A stretch of DNA of 34,159 bases from Burkholderia sp. Nafp2/4-1b. Its GTDB lineage: Bacteria; Pseudomonadota; Gammaproteobacteria; Burkholderiales; Burkholderiaceae. Of this stretch, positions 1 through 7,753 are shown one piece after another (position 1 is the first letter of the stretch; the number at the start of each line of letters is the position of its first letter). The notes below the pieces were generated by a model. It saw only the letters and a list, made by a program, of their open reading frames with translations, did no database searches and was not told the origin of the DNA. The DNA is taken from assembly GCF_003635165.1 (NCBI RefSeq), contig NZ_ML058612.1, forward strand, positions 1-34,159, given 5' to 3'. The translations under genes and the position numbers were made by a program.

Positions 1-96
1 TCAGCCCTTTAGGGAGAGGAGAACGTCAAAGGCACTCTCCTGTTTGGATTGCGGTTTTGGTTGATGCCTGAGACAGGCGTGGAAACGCTTGCTCAA
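1..96 (-). other. possible tiny ORF ending at the window edge
   Basis: The minus strand holds a short open frame that could start at a TTG near 96 and ends with TGA at 1-3. It would give a basic peptide of about 31 residues (begins LSKRFHACLRH, ends LLSLKG). I see no ribosome binding site, and the frame is closed by a stop just upstream. I do not recognise it, and it may be chance. The rest of 1-284, downstream of ssb, holds no other gene that I can support. Confidence 0.15.
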
Positions 97-165
97 CCAG
101 CCGCGCGAGCGCGTCGGCTTGGTTCAGCAACGTCGTGGGATGAACAGAGGGACGAGAAGGTCCGC

Positions 166-193
166 GTGTGAAGTGCCGGGAGGCACATCACAC
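166..193. repeat. imperfect hairpin downstream of ssb
   Basis: An inverted repeat with arms GTGTGAAGTGCC and GGCACATCACAC around a GGGA loop has 12-base arms with one internal mismatch. It lies about 90 bases past the ssb stop. No T-run follows on the minus strand, so it is not a classical intrinsic terminator. It could stabilise the 3' end of the ssb transcript. Confidence 0.45.
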
Positions 194-284
194 GAAGGTG
201 AGAGGAAACGGGAGACGCGAAGAGGATGGGTGAGACTTTCCGGGATCAGGACGCAGTCCAAACCCCGCATGGAAAGTCTGGACC

Positions 285-812
285 TCAGAACGGAATATCG
301 TCGTCCATCTCGTCGAAGCCACCACCACCGTACGACCGCGTCTGATCCGGCGGAGCGGCCACAGGCCGCGGGCCCGAGCCATTCGTTCGAGCCGGCGCGC
401 GGGCCGCATTGGCCGGAGCCGGTCGGTGCTCGCCCTGCTCGAATCCATCGTCGTCGCCATCACGCCGTGCGTTTCCGCCACGGCCGCCGAGCATCTGCAT
501 CTGGTCGGCGACAATCTCGGTCGAGTAGCGATCCTGACCGTCCTGCCCCTGCCACTTGCGCGTACGAATCCGACCGTCGATGTACACCGACGAACCCTTC
601 TTTAGGTACTCGCTGACGATCTCAGCCAGACGGCCGAAGAACGCGACGCGGTGCCATTCGGTCATTTCCTTGTACTCGCCGCTCGCCTTGTCCTTGTAGC
701 GATCGGTCGTCGCGAGACGGATGTTCGCCACCGCGTCGCCGCTCGGCAGGTAACGGACTTCAGGATCGGCGCCGAGATTGCCGACGAGGATGACCTTGTT
801 GACAGATGCCAT
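285..812 (-). CDS. ssb: single-stranded DNA-binding protein
   Basis: This is a 175-residue SSB. The OB-fold occupies about residues 1-110, opening MASVNKVILVGNLGADPEVR, which is typical of bacterial SSB. A Gly/Pro/Arg-rich linker follows, and the acidic tail ends DDDIPF, the conserved tip that recruits replication and repair proteins. The open frame extends further upstream, but the start at 812 is chosen because AAAGGAG lies at the right distance and the SSB consensus begins there. It is the last gene of a minus-strand group and starts 11 bases after the 263-residue gene. Plasmids often carry their own SSB to protect single strands during replication and conjugative entry. Confidence 0.97.
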   Translation of the reverse strand: MASVNKVILVGNLGADPEVRYLPSGDAVANIRLATTDRYKDKASGEYKEMTEWHRVAFFGRLAEIVSEYLKKGSSVYIDGRIRTRKWQGQDGQDRYSTEIVADQMQMLGGRGGNARRDGDDDGFEQGEHRPAPANAARAPARTNGSGPRPVAAPPDQTRSYGGGGFDEMDDDIPF

Positions 813-823
813 GTACAACTCCT

Positions 824-1615
824 TTATTGAGTAATCGACCAGAGCCACTTGTCCCAAATGACTTGCTGGCCATTCACGATCTTGGGTGAACCATCCGACC
901 GCATGGCCGGCACCTTGATCTTCCTGAGACGTTTGACGCTCACGGTGTCGCCAAGCCGACAACCACATTCCGAGATCGCCTCCTTCAAGCCTTCGCCTTG
1001 CAGCGTGCGTTCGCCATACGACGTATCGAGACGGATCGCAAAGGACTTGTAGAAGCGTGAGCCGTTCGAACCACGGTCGGGGAATTCGTCCTCACCCCAC
1101 CACGTGATGCGACCGACCACGGCCGCAGACTTGGCGGATTCGTCGCGGCGCGATCGCGCCGGACGTCGGGACGAGTCGCGCGGACGCTCGAGCTCATCGG
1201 CCGGCGCCACCTCCATCGGCGCAGCCTCGGCTGACGACACATTGGAGCCGGTTGGCAGTTGGACACCGGCCGCACGCCGAATGGCGGTTGCGATCGCATC
1301 CTTCAGCGCAGTTCGGTGCTCAGCACGCATCGCCCAATGCGGTTCAAGGTCCGGCAGGATCTTGAGACCGAACATCGTGTCGCCGGTGTGATCGTCGAAA
1401 GCCGGTTCGAATTCAACGACACAGTCGCCCTCGTCAACGAACAGGTGGGGAATGCCGTCGATCGTGACGTTGGTCTCGTTCGACGCGCCCTTTCCGACCA
1501 CGCGCTCGCGATCCGGTGTGCACCCACCCGGCGACGACGGCTCGGTCGGCTTGCGTCCTTCGCCTGGAAACGCATTTGCGAGCACGCGCGTGATGAACAT
1601 CGCTACGCTTGCCAT
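824..1615 (-). CDS. uncharacterised plasmid protein next to ssb
   Basis: This 263-residue soluble protein is of unknown function. Residues from about 165 to the end form a compact block (GRITWWGEDEFPDR, RFYKSFAIRL, ERTLQGEGLKEAI, GDTVSVKRLRKIKVP) that recalls a small beta-rich domain at the end of plasmid primase or TraC-like and other large plasmid proteins, where a GERT(I/V)WG motif is followed by GD and a basic strand. That similarity is from memory and weak. The middle (about 130-165) is Arg/Ser-rich and probably disordered. The start at 1615 has a good GGAGG five bases upstream and overlaps the end of the preceding gene by 13 bases, which suggests translational coupling. Its place before ssb hints at a DNA-processing role. 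Confidence 0.8.
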   Translation of the reverse strand: MASVAMFITRVLANAFPGEGRKPTEPSSPGGCTPDRERVVGKGASNETNVTIDGIPHLFVDEGDCVVEFEPAFDDHTGDTMFGLKILPDLEPHWAMRAEHRTALKDAIATAIRRAAGVQLPTGSNVSSAEAAPMEVAPADELERPRDSSRRPARSRRDESAKSAAVVGRITWWGEDEFPDRGSNGSRFYKSFAIRLDTSYGERTLQGEGLKEAISECGCRLGDTVSVKRLRKIKVPAMRSDGSPKIVNGQQVIWDKWLWSITQ

Positions 1616-2052
1616 TGCGCCTCCAGGGACAGTTGCCCGCTACACCAGAGGTTAAGCCGCATGTAGTCGAAGTTGAGCAACGGGTTATCTCGGATCACGT
1701 CCTGCATCGAGCGCGACCGGATCCGGCCGAGCGCACAGACGAGCGGATACGGGATCGCGCCGGACCAGAGTTCCATGATCCATCCGAGCGTCGCGTAGTA
1801 GTCGGCCTTGTCGACTGGACGATTGCACAGTCGATCCCGGAGGATTTCCGCGCAATCCATCAGCGCTTCCGGCACGCTGTCACCATGGCGGCTGTCGACT
1901 GCGAGGGAGAACACCGCTTCGGCCAGCTGCTCGCGAACGTGAGGCGCCCACTGGGATGGGTCGGGGAGCGGGTCGGGTTTCGGTGTGGGGATAACGATCG
2001 GCGACGCGTCGCCGAACATGTCGAGCTGCCAGGCAGCCACATGCGGTTCCAT
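1603..2052 (-). CDS. hypothetical protein
   Basis: This 149-residue protein is not recognised. It has a Pro-rich stretch at about 20-35 followed by a mostly helical, Trp- and Leu-rich region with no signal peptide or membrane segment. GGAG lies eight bases before the ATG at 2052. Its 3' end overlaps the start of the 263-residue gene by 13 bases, so the two are probably translated together. A hairpin at 2125-2156 separates it from the small membrane protein gene upstream. Function cannot be assigned. Confidence 0.75.
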   Translation of the reverse strand: MEPHVAAWQLDMFGDASPIVIPTPKPDPLPDPSQWAPHVREQLAEAVFSLAVDSRHGDSVPEALMDCAEILRDRLCNRPVDKADYYATLGWIMELWSGAIPYPLVCALGRIRSRSMQDVIRDNPLLNFDYMRLNLWCSGQLSLEAQWQA

Positions 2053-2124
2053 GAGAATGCTCCGGTCGTGCCGGGCAACCTCATCTCCGGAAATCGGGAA
2101 CGGGGTTCCCGGTGGGGGTGAGGC

Positions 2125-2156
2125 GTTGACCGCGCGAATGGCTTCGCACGGTCAAC
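2125..2156. repeat. hairpin between two minus-strand genes
   Basis: GTTGACCG and CGGTCAAC pair over eight bases. After one C-A mismatch, GCGAA pairs with TTCGC around a TGGC loop. It sits between the stop at 2172 and the start at 2052. No T-run follows in the direction of transcription, so it may be an RNA processing or attenuation structure rather than a strong terminator. Confidence 0.5.
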
Positions 2157-2171
2157 TGGATGGCAGGCGCC

Positions 2172-2498
2172 TTACTTGGTGCCCGTCTTGATGGGAATGA
2201 CGACGGCCGATTTCGCGTACTGCCGCTTCGGTGTCGATTCGGTCGCGTCGTTGGCAGCAGGTACTTTTGCGGCGCGATGCAACTGTTCAGAAGCGTCCGA
2301 CCCAGCCGGACGCTCGGCAGCTTCGGGCGTTTGCGCCGCCCGTCGACGTTTGTCGAATTCCGTCTTCACCCAATGGGCAACTGCCAGCATCACGATGCCG
2401 GCAACGAAGAACGACGTGGTCGCGATATACAGCACCAGGCAAAGCGCCAGCAACTTGAACGGCGATTTGAATGCGCCCTTGAACAGTAGCGTCAACAT
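2172..2498 (-). CDS. small inner-membrane protein
   Basis: This 108-residue protein is of unknown function. One long hydrophobic stretch at about residues 14-39 could be one long or two short membrane helices. A basic, Ala/Pro-rich cytoplasmic-type tail with Lys/Arg clusters follows. The frame is open to 2621, but the start at 2498 is preferred because GGAG lies six bases upstream. The upstream part of the open frame is Arg-rich with no family character. It is the first gene of the ssb group and diverges from the NERD gene across a 426-base region carrying the AACCGGTTGAGGG repeat. I do not recognise its family. Confidence 0.7.
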   Translation of the reverse strand: MLTLLFKGAFKSPFKLLALCLVLYIATTSFFVAGIVMLAVAHWVKTEFDKRRRAAQTPEAAERPAGSDASEQLHRAAKVPAANDATESTPKRQYAKSAVVIPIKTGTK

Positions 2499-2924
2499 CT
2501 CTCTCTCCAGAAAAGTCATATACAGAAGGATGCCCGGACAACGTCCGGCGGTTTCGATGCTCGAGACGAGCAAGGAAATCGGCGCGAAGCGCTTTCGTGC
2601 GCGGCCGCGAGGCCCGCGCACGAAAATGCTCGGCGTCGATCAGGAAAGGATGCGGGCAGGCCGCAAGAGGCGAGACCGTTAGGTCCGGCAGGTCGATGCG
2701 TCGGAAAAACGCGTAATAGGCCTAGCGTATCGGGTTCGCGCACGGCGGGTCGCCCAAATGATCGGCAATCGCGTACAGCTTTGGCAGAGCCCGCCCAGTT
2801 CAACCGGTTGAGGGGCTTAACCCGGAAAGCTCCAGAAAATCGTATAGCTTTTGCCGGTCCCGAAGACTTGACTTCGCAAATCGCGCGGCAGACTGAAAGC
2901 GTCACTCACTTCAAGGCGCTCATC
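2499..2924. other. divergent intergenic region
   Basis: No gene is supported here. The region separates the minus-strand ssb group from the plus-strand NERD gene and must hold promoters for both, although I cannot point to confident -35/-10 pairs. Its clearest feature is the repeat at 2801-2831, shared with the control region of the pilus operon. Short open frames across it on both strands lack ribosome binding sites and any family signal. Confidence 0.6.
2801..2831 (+). repeat. operator-like repeat, copy 1
   Basis: This copy starts with the palindrome CAACCGGTTG, continues as GAGGG, and then has a second half ending CCGGAAAGCTC. It matches copy 2 at 24219-24249 at 28 of 31 positions, and its first half matches copy 3 at 24437-24449 on the other strand. 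All three copies lie in intergenic DNA next to divergent genes, as expected for operators of a shared regulator. Confidence 0.7.
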
Positions 2925-3620
2925 ATGTTTTCCATTTTAATTGTCGCGTTCATCGGCGGGTCGCTCTACATCGCGTTTCGCAAGCAGCGCCCCGCTCAAC
3001 CGAGCAAGCCGCCCGTGTCGCGCAGCCACGCATCGGGCGACGCCGGCGAAGCGCGCGTGCGCACGGAACTGGACTGCGTGCTCTCGTGGCTCTGCGGCGA
3101 CGATTACTACGTGCATCCGACGGCCTTGCTGCTGAATCACGCGCCTGGTACGGATTTTCCGACCGCCGAGGTCGACCATCTCGTCGTCGCGCCGTTCGGA
3201 ATTTTCGTAGTCGAAACTAAACACTGGTCCGCTCGCATCGCACCGGGCAGCGACGCGACCAAGTTGTTGTGTCATCTGCCCGGCGGCAGGCTCGAGGAAC
3301 GGCGCTCACCGCTGAACCAGAACCGGTCAAAGGTTGCATTCCTGCGCAGCATGCTGCCCGCTATGTGGGATGTTCACGGTGTCGGCGTGTTTTCCAGCGA
3401 CGTCTGCACGCTGTCGCCGGCGCTGCCCATCGATCTGATTCGTGCTTCGGACCTGGGTCACTGGCTGCGCGAGAAGAAGAATCGACCCGCGCTCTCCGGC
3501 CGGCCTTCGATCAGGGTCCAGGTTGCCCGCGACGCGATTCGCCGCCTCAGCGTTGACGATCCAACAGGGGCGGCTATCGAAATCCATCGCCGCAAAATTC
3601 AGCAATCTTTACCTACCTGA
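2925..3620 (+). CDS. membrane-anchored NERD-domain protein
   Basis: This 231-residue protein has an N-terminal membrane helix (about residues 2-18) followed by a NERD (nuclease-related) domain. Visible NERD features are GDAGEARVRTELD at 38-50, the EVDHLVV strand with Asp84, and GIFVVETKHW with Glu97 and Lys99. Together they form the PD-(D/E)XK-like core of the family. The frame is open to 2781 with a TTG, but ATG 2925 is chosen because the membrane helix begins there and AAGG lies eight bases upstream. NERD proteins are common on plasmids and are presumed nucleases. The target is unknown, and activity is inferred from the motif only. Confidence 0.85.
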   Translation: MFSILIVAFIGGSLYIAFRKQRPAQPSKPPVSRSHASGDAGEARVRTELDCVLSWLCGDDYYVHPTALLLNHAPGTDFPTAEVDHLVVAPFGIFVVETKHWSARIAPGSDATKLLCHLPGGRLEERRSPLNQNRSKVAFLRSMLPAMWDVHGVGVFSSDVCTLSPALPIDLIRASDLGHWLREKKNRPALSGRPSIRVQVARDAIRRLSVDDPTGAAIEIHRRKIQQSLPT

Positions 3621-3849
3621 GGAAGCGCTCCTAATGTTTCGGTCAATTCTGCCGACAAATTCATAATCCGTAACAATTCGAGCCCGTTTGAAAGCGGGGT
3701 GGTTTCGTGCAGCTTTTCGCCAGGACTAGATGAAAACGCGGCGTATGCTGGGTTCGCCACCCGCCCAAACTACTTGCCGCCATTGACGCGCAGCCGAGGA
3801 ATCCGACTGCGCCGGCAATGGCTCCAACCGGACATTTCGGAGAGGAAAC

Positions 3850-4287
3850 GTGTCCAACCATCCGTCCAAGAAACCCCGCCTCGACGAGGCATCTGCATCG
3901 ACCCGAGACGACGCGTGCAGTCCCCTCGACCCGCGATGGGGTCGTGATGCGACCGTGCAGCGCGAACAGCAAGAGGCCGCCGGCCCGTCTTTGGCGAGTC
4001 TCTCCACCGATATCCTCAACGGCGTGATCCGCCATAGCGAGGAAGTGGCGTCGATTCTGGGCAGCAAGCTGCAGGAGTACCTGCGCATCGGCTACCACTT
4101 CTCCGCCATCCGCGATGCCGTCGTCAGTTCTTACGTCGTCCAGCATGGCGATACCCCCACGACGCGCGAAAGCGCGCGGAAGGTCGCCTACGATTTTCTG
4201 ACGCGGGAATTCCACAAGCCGAACACTACCGTCCGGCTCTATATCCGCTGCTACGAGAAGCTGGCGAGCAACATCGCATTGGGGTGA
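3850..4287 (+). CDS. short paralogue of the next gene
   Basis: This 145-residue protein starts at GTG 3850 with GGAGAGG four bases upstream. After a disordered basic/acidic leader of about 45 residues, it has a helical domain (about 50-143) that aligns with residues 59-155 of the next protein. Both share SEEVA, a (L/M)RIG motif, KVAYDFLT or ELVYDYLT, and a VRLYIRCYEK block. The domain recalls DUF3102-type proteins, where helices end in a conserved R-Y-R segment, but that is a resemblance only. It ends 4 bases before the GTG of the next gene, so the pair is probably an ancient tandem duplication in which this copy lost or never had the coiled coil. Confidence 0.82.
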   Translation: MSNHPSKKPRLDEASASTRDDACSPLDPRWGRDATVQREQQEAAGPSLASLSTDILNGVIRHSEEVASILGSKLQEYLRIGYHFSAIRDAVVSSYVVQHGDTPTTRESARKVAYDFLTREFHKPNTTVRLYIRCYEKLASNIALG

Positions 4288-4291
4288 ACAC

Positions 4292-5542
4292 GTGTCCAAG
4301 AATCTGCCCAAACCCATCCAGTCCGACGACGATTTCAACCCGACCGTTCCTGACGGCGGCCGCGCGCCTGCCGACGACGTCGAATCGAGTGCCGATCTGA
4401 CGGCGAACTTCGCCCACATTCCGACCCAGCTCGAGCTCGGCACCGCCGCACGGGAAATGTTCGCCGGCCTACCCGACTCGCTGATTCGCACGATCATCGA
4501 GGAGAGCGAGGAAGTCGCGCACTCGACTCGCAAGATCCTGCTCGAGCACATGCGGATCGGCGGCAACTTCGTGCACATCCTCACGGGCGTTGTGGGTCAT
4601 GAGGTGACGCACAAAGGTGACACCGTCGCCGTGCGCAATCGCGCGAAGGAACTCGTCTACGACTACCTGACGAAAGTGTTTCGCAAGTCGAAGTCGTCGG
4701 TTCGGCTGTACATCCGCTGTTACGAGAAGTTCGCGAACAACATGCGCGCCGTCGAGATCCTCTCGCACAGCGACATGGCGCTGCTGGTCGGTAACGACAT
4801 TGGCAACGAGGTGGTCGACATGGTCATCGACGCCAAAAGCGAGAACCCGAATCTGAGCAAGCGGCAAGTCGAGCAGCTCATCGCGAACTTCCAGGACAAG
4901 CTCGCCGAGAAGGCCAACCAGGTTGAAATGGTCACGACCGACCTGGCGAATACGGTCGGCCGGCTTGATGATGCCCAGGCGGAAATCGATCGCCTTGCGG
5001 CGGAACTTGATCGAACGCGGCAAGAACAAGCCCGCGAGCGAGAGAGCTCGCAAGCCACGTCCGTCGAGTTGGCGAACGTGAGCAAGCAGGTCAGCACGCT
5101 ACAGCACGAACTGGCGAAGCGAGAGCACGAAGTCAAGCAGATAACACACGACTTTGCCCACCTGAAGGCCAACCCGCTAAAGGAACAGGTGCCGGTCCCG
5201 ACGGTTCCTGACGAATTCACGAACCTCGAAGATGCGCTCGCAACCAAGCTCGCTGAAGTGAAGGAAGCGCGCGCCAGTCTCGAATCCATTCAGGCGGAAA
5301 AAGAGGCGCTCGAAAGCGAACTCCAGCAGCAAAAGGCGGCGCTCGAGGCTGGTGAAGCACTGGAAAAGAAGATCCGGGCGCTGATCGAGAAGTTCGGCGC
5401 ATTCGCCGAGGACTACCACAGCGCGCAGTTGCTGGCGACCGCGGACGGCCGTCCCGCGCGCTTCCAGCCGCTGTTTGTGGCGCTCGGCGACCTGATCGGC
5501 AAGTTTCATGGGGAAGTGATGGCTGCGACACGCGCAGCATGA
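4292..5542 (+). CDS. coiled-coil plasmid protein, long paralogue
   Basis: This 416-residue protein starts at GTG 4292. Residues 59-155 repeat the domain of the preceding protein, including VRLYIRCYEK. Residues of about 156-200 contain a segment (HSDMALLVGNDI through LSKRQVEQLI) like the region that follows helix-turn-helix elements in DUF3102/ParB-like proteins. From about 200 to 365 it is a long Glu/Gln/Lys-rich coiled coil, and the last 50 residues are a compact tail. This architecture, a possible DNA-binding head with a long coiled coil, resembles plasmid KfrA-type proteins in outline only. A nucleoid or partition-accessory role is a guess. Its stop is followed at once by a 22-base palindrome and then the FlhD-FlhC-like gene. 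Confidence 0.85.
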   Translation: MSKNLPKPIQSDDDFNPTVPDGGRAPADDVESSADLTANFAHIPTQLELGTAAREMFAGLPDSLIRTIIEESEEVAHSTRKILLEHMRIGGNFVHILTGVVGHEVTHKGDTVAVRNRAKELVYDYLTKVFRKSKSSVRLYIRCYEKFANNMRAVEILSHSDMALLVGNDIGNEVVDMVIDAKSENPNLSKRQVEQLIANFQDKLAEKANQVEMVTTDLANTVGRLDDAQAEIDRLAAELDRTRQEQARERESSQATSVELANVSKQVSTLQHELAKREHEVKQITHDFAHLKANPLKEQVPVPTVPDEFTNLEDALATKLAEVKEARASLESIQAEKEALESELQQQKAALEAGEALEKKIRALIEKFGAFAEDYHSAQLLATADGRPARFQPLFVALGDLIGKFHGEVMAATRAA

Positions 5543-5545
5543 TGG

Positions 5546-5567
5546 TTCGGGAGCGGCCGCTCCCGAA
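5546..5567. repeat. perfect 22-base palindrome
   Basis: TTCGGGAGCGG is followed directly by its exact reverse complement, three bases after the stop at 5542 and 26 bases before the next ATG. No T-run follows. It may act as an RNA hairpin that limits read-through from the coiled-coil gene into the FlhD-FlhC-like gene, or as a protein binding site. Confidence 0.65.
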
Positions 5568-5593
5568 TTGGCAGGGAATCGAGAGAACTACAA

Positions 5594-6796
5594 ATGGAAA
5601 AGAAGAATGCCCGGGAGACCTACCGGTCCGTCGAACGCCTTTACGTGCCTCAATGGCTGACGGAACGAATCCAGGTCACGAATTTCGATCTGGTCGACCA
5701 CATGAAGTGGCTGCTCCAGAAAGACGGTCGGTTTAACGAGATCCTCGCCGTCGAGCGCAAGGAAATCGAGCACTTCAAGCACAACGAGTCGTCGCTGCGC
5801 AATTTGCTCCACACGCCGTTCCTGATGGTCGCGCCGACGCTGCAAACGGTGGAGGACTGGCGCTGCTTCATCGACGAGACCGCGACGACCGTCGCGGTCG
5901 ACGAACTGCGCCGCAAACTGCCGGAGCTGGATGCGCTATCGACGTACTCCGTGCAACAGCACAACCGCATGTTCCTGGACCTCGTCACGAGCGTGATCCA
6001 CATGAGCGTACTCGCGGCGCCCCTGCTCGGCATTACGACCGAGGTGGCCGCCTATCTCGTGTCGGTGCCGACTTACAAGCTGCGCCTTGCACTCGGGCGT
6101 ATGCGTGGTTTGCCACTGTTCCGCTGGCGTTTCAATGCGCCGACCTTCTGGTATCAGTTCACGGCAAGCACGTTGACCGACGAAATGGTCGCGCACCTGA
6201 TCATGGAAACCTCGCCGATTCGCGTCGGGGAACTGCCCAGCAAGGCGGGTTGGAGCGAGCTGCGCCTGCCGCGTGAACGCAACGAAACCTACGCATACGC
6301 AATGATGGCCTACGGGTGCCGGGCGTCCACGGCCGCGGCCCTGTTCCGCCTGAACCAGAACGCGATGCGCCAGCGCTACTTCGAGATGCACGGTGTCAGC
6401 TCCCCTTGCGGGAACGTGCCGACGTCACTGACGTGGTTCGTCGAGACGCCGCACAACCGGCTGCATGCCACTTTCTACACGTGGCTGTACCGCGCGGCGC
6501 TCGCCGCGGGTGGGAACGCGCCGGAGGCGCTGATCGCGACAAACGACATCTATCAGCAACTGTTCGGCGGCAAGCCGGATATTTCTGCGGATCGCGGCTG
6601 CAACCTGACCCGTTCGATGGCGGCCGATTCACGCCTCACGATCGCCCCGTGCCGCACGTGCCGAACTCATTATGTGGTCAGCAACAACGACGCCAAGATC
6701 GAGATGCATCAAAGCTTCGATTGCCCGGCCTGCAACCGGCAACTTGGCGAGAAGAAGCGTCACGCACGTGCACGGGCTGTCCATGGGAAGTCGTGA
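5594..6796 (+). CDS. FlhD-FlhC-like fusion regulator
   Basis: This 400-residue protein has a C-terminal half (about 231-381) that aligns along its length with FlhC, the zinc-binding subunit of the flagellar master regulator. Matching points are a helical YGCRAS start, an SSPCGNVPTSLTWF block like FlhC SPPPKGMLPFSTDWF, LHATFYTWLY like VHASMFCNAWQF, and the zinc site C353-x2-C356 with C377-x2-C380. Residues 124-180 resemble FlhD: LGITTEVAAYL, then a leucine-rich helix, ending LPLFRWRF, where FlhD has LGINEEMATTL and LVCHFRF. In known systems FlhD and FlhC are separate chains forming a D4C2 complex. Residues 1-120 match nothing I know. The FlhC match is strong; the FlhD match is shorter and less certain. 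The target genes are unknown and could be host flagella or the plasmid pilus. Confidence 0.85.
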   Translation: MEKKNARETYRSVERLYVPQWLTERIQVTNFDLVDHMKWLLQKDGRFNEILAVERKEIEHFKHNESSLRNLLHTPFLMVAPTLQTVEDWRCFIDETATTVAVDELRRKLPELDALSTYSVQQHNRMFLDLVTSVIHMSVLAAPLLGITTEVAAYLVSVPTYKLRLALGRMRGLPLFRWRFNAPTFWYQFTASTLTDEMVAHLIMETSPIRVGELPSKAGWSELRLPRERNETYAYAMMAYGCRASTAAALFRLNQNAMRQRYFEMHGVSSPCGNVPTSLTWFVETPHNRLHATFYTWLYRAALAAGGNAPEALIATNDIYQQLFGGKPDISADRGCNLTRSMAADSRLTIAPCRTCRTHYVVSNNDAKIEMHQSFDCPACNRQLGEKKRHARARAVHGKS

Positions 6797-6962
6797 GCAA
6801 GAGCCATCGCTGCCGACAGGTTTCGTCGTGTTCAGTGCGGACGGCCGTGCGCAGTTCGGTTGGCTGAATCCTGAAACCGAGCAGTACTGGTCCGAGGCAA
6901 CCGGCGAGGTGATCAGGGATGCGGTCGGCGCGGTACCGTGGGTGGCGGATCGCGTGCACTGA
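6783..6962 (+). CDS. small hypothetical protein
   Basis: This 59-residue ORF overlaps the end of the FlhD-FlhC-like gene by 14 bases and ends 12 bases before the next gene. The sequence (PTGFVVFSADGRAQFGWLNPETEQYW) looks like a genuine small beta-rich protein rather than a shadow frame. No clear ribosome binding site is seen, so coupling to the upstream gene is assumed. No family is recognised. Confidence 0.5.
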   Translation: MGSREQEPSLPTGFVVFSADGRAQFGWLNPETEQYWSEATGEVIRDAVGAVPWVADRVH

Positions 6963-6974
6963 TGGAGCTCTGCG

Positions 6975-7340
6975 ATGGACGATTACGCTTATCTAGCGGC
7001 CGAGAGCAACGCCGCGTGGCTTTCCGGCCGAGGTGACGGGCGCTTCGAGCGCTACGAGCAGTTCTATCGCACGCAGTGTGGCGGAGGTGCCGACGGGTTC
7101 GACCTCGAGCGAACCAACGAGGAATATGTCGCATGGGTCCATCGCCAGCCTCCGCGCCTGTTCGCTTTACTGGCCAAACCCGTGGTCGGCAAAGTGTTCG
7201 TCGCGTTCTTCTGCGTGTACATGGCCGCCCAATTCGTCCCGATGATGGCGGGACAGGCACCGCGCGCCAGCGGCGTACTACTCGGCGCGACCTTTGTCGG
7301 CCTTCGAATCTTCCACTGGCGACACCGCAAACGAAGGTGA
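6975..7340 (+). CDS. small membrane protein
   Basis: This 121-residue protein starts at ATG 6975 with GGAG seven bases upstream. The N-terminal 60 residues are soluble and acidic, rich in Tyr and Glu. Two hydrophobic segments follow at about 71-90 and 95-112, and a basic end (HWRHRKRR) suggests cytoplasmic termini. It is the last gene before the terminator at 7355-7378. I do not recognise the family. Confidence 0.7.
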   Translation: MDDYAYLAAESNAAWLSGRGDGRFERYEQFYRTQCGGGADGFDLERTNEEYVAWVHRQPPRLFALLAKPVVGKVFVAFFCVYMAAQFVPMMAGQAPRASGVLLGATFVGLRIFHWRHRKRR

Positions 7341-7354
7341 CTGGTCCGGCTGAT

Positions 7355-7378
7355 GCCCGCCCACGTGGCGGGCTTTTT
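7355..7378 (+). terminator. intrinsic terminator
   Basis: GCCCGCC and GGCGGGC form a seven-base GC stem around a CACGT loop, followed by TTTTT. It lies 15 bases after the stop at 7340 and closes the plus-strand group. Confidence 0.9.
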
Positions 7379-7753
7379 CTTGAACACTGCTTTGGCGCCG
7401 ACCTGGTCTGGACGCACCTCGAAAAGGGGTTCTGCCAAGACACGCATGCTGGTTCGGGCGTCTGGCGATACCATGGCGGGCGAAGTTCTACTGAACCCGT
7501 GGAGACGAACAAACCGAATCGAAGACGCTCGTACTGGCATTGGTTGCTGGGCGGGCCAGTGGATTCCACAGTGCCCGCCGTACGCGCGATTCAAGTCCCC
7601 AAAAAGGCCGATATCAGGAACTGGCGATCTTTTGGCTCGGTCCGGCCGAACCAAGAATCGACGATCGGCGGCGCAGACTTGACTTCGTCGGGCGATCGAT
7701 AAGATGAAATTAAGGGTGTGCAACGGGCGCGCCCAACAAACGAGGAACAGCAA
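7379..7753. other. intergenic region upstream of the CAP lipoprotein
   Basis: No gene is supported here. A weak promoter for the lipoprotein may lie at its end: TTGACT at 7679-7684 and TAAGAT at 7700-7705, with a short 15-base spacer. The remainder shows nothing recognisable. Confidence 0.4.

Noticed and set aside
3661..4584. Minus-strand open frame of 307 residues
   Set aside because: It is opposite the tandem paralogues, which have good starts and mutual similarity; this frame has neither.
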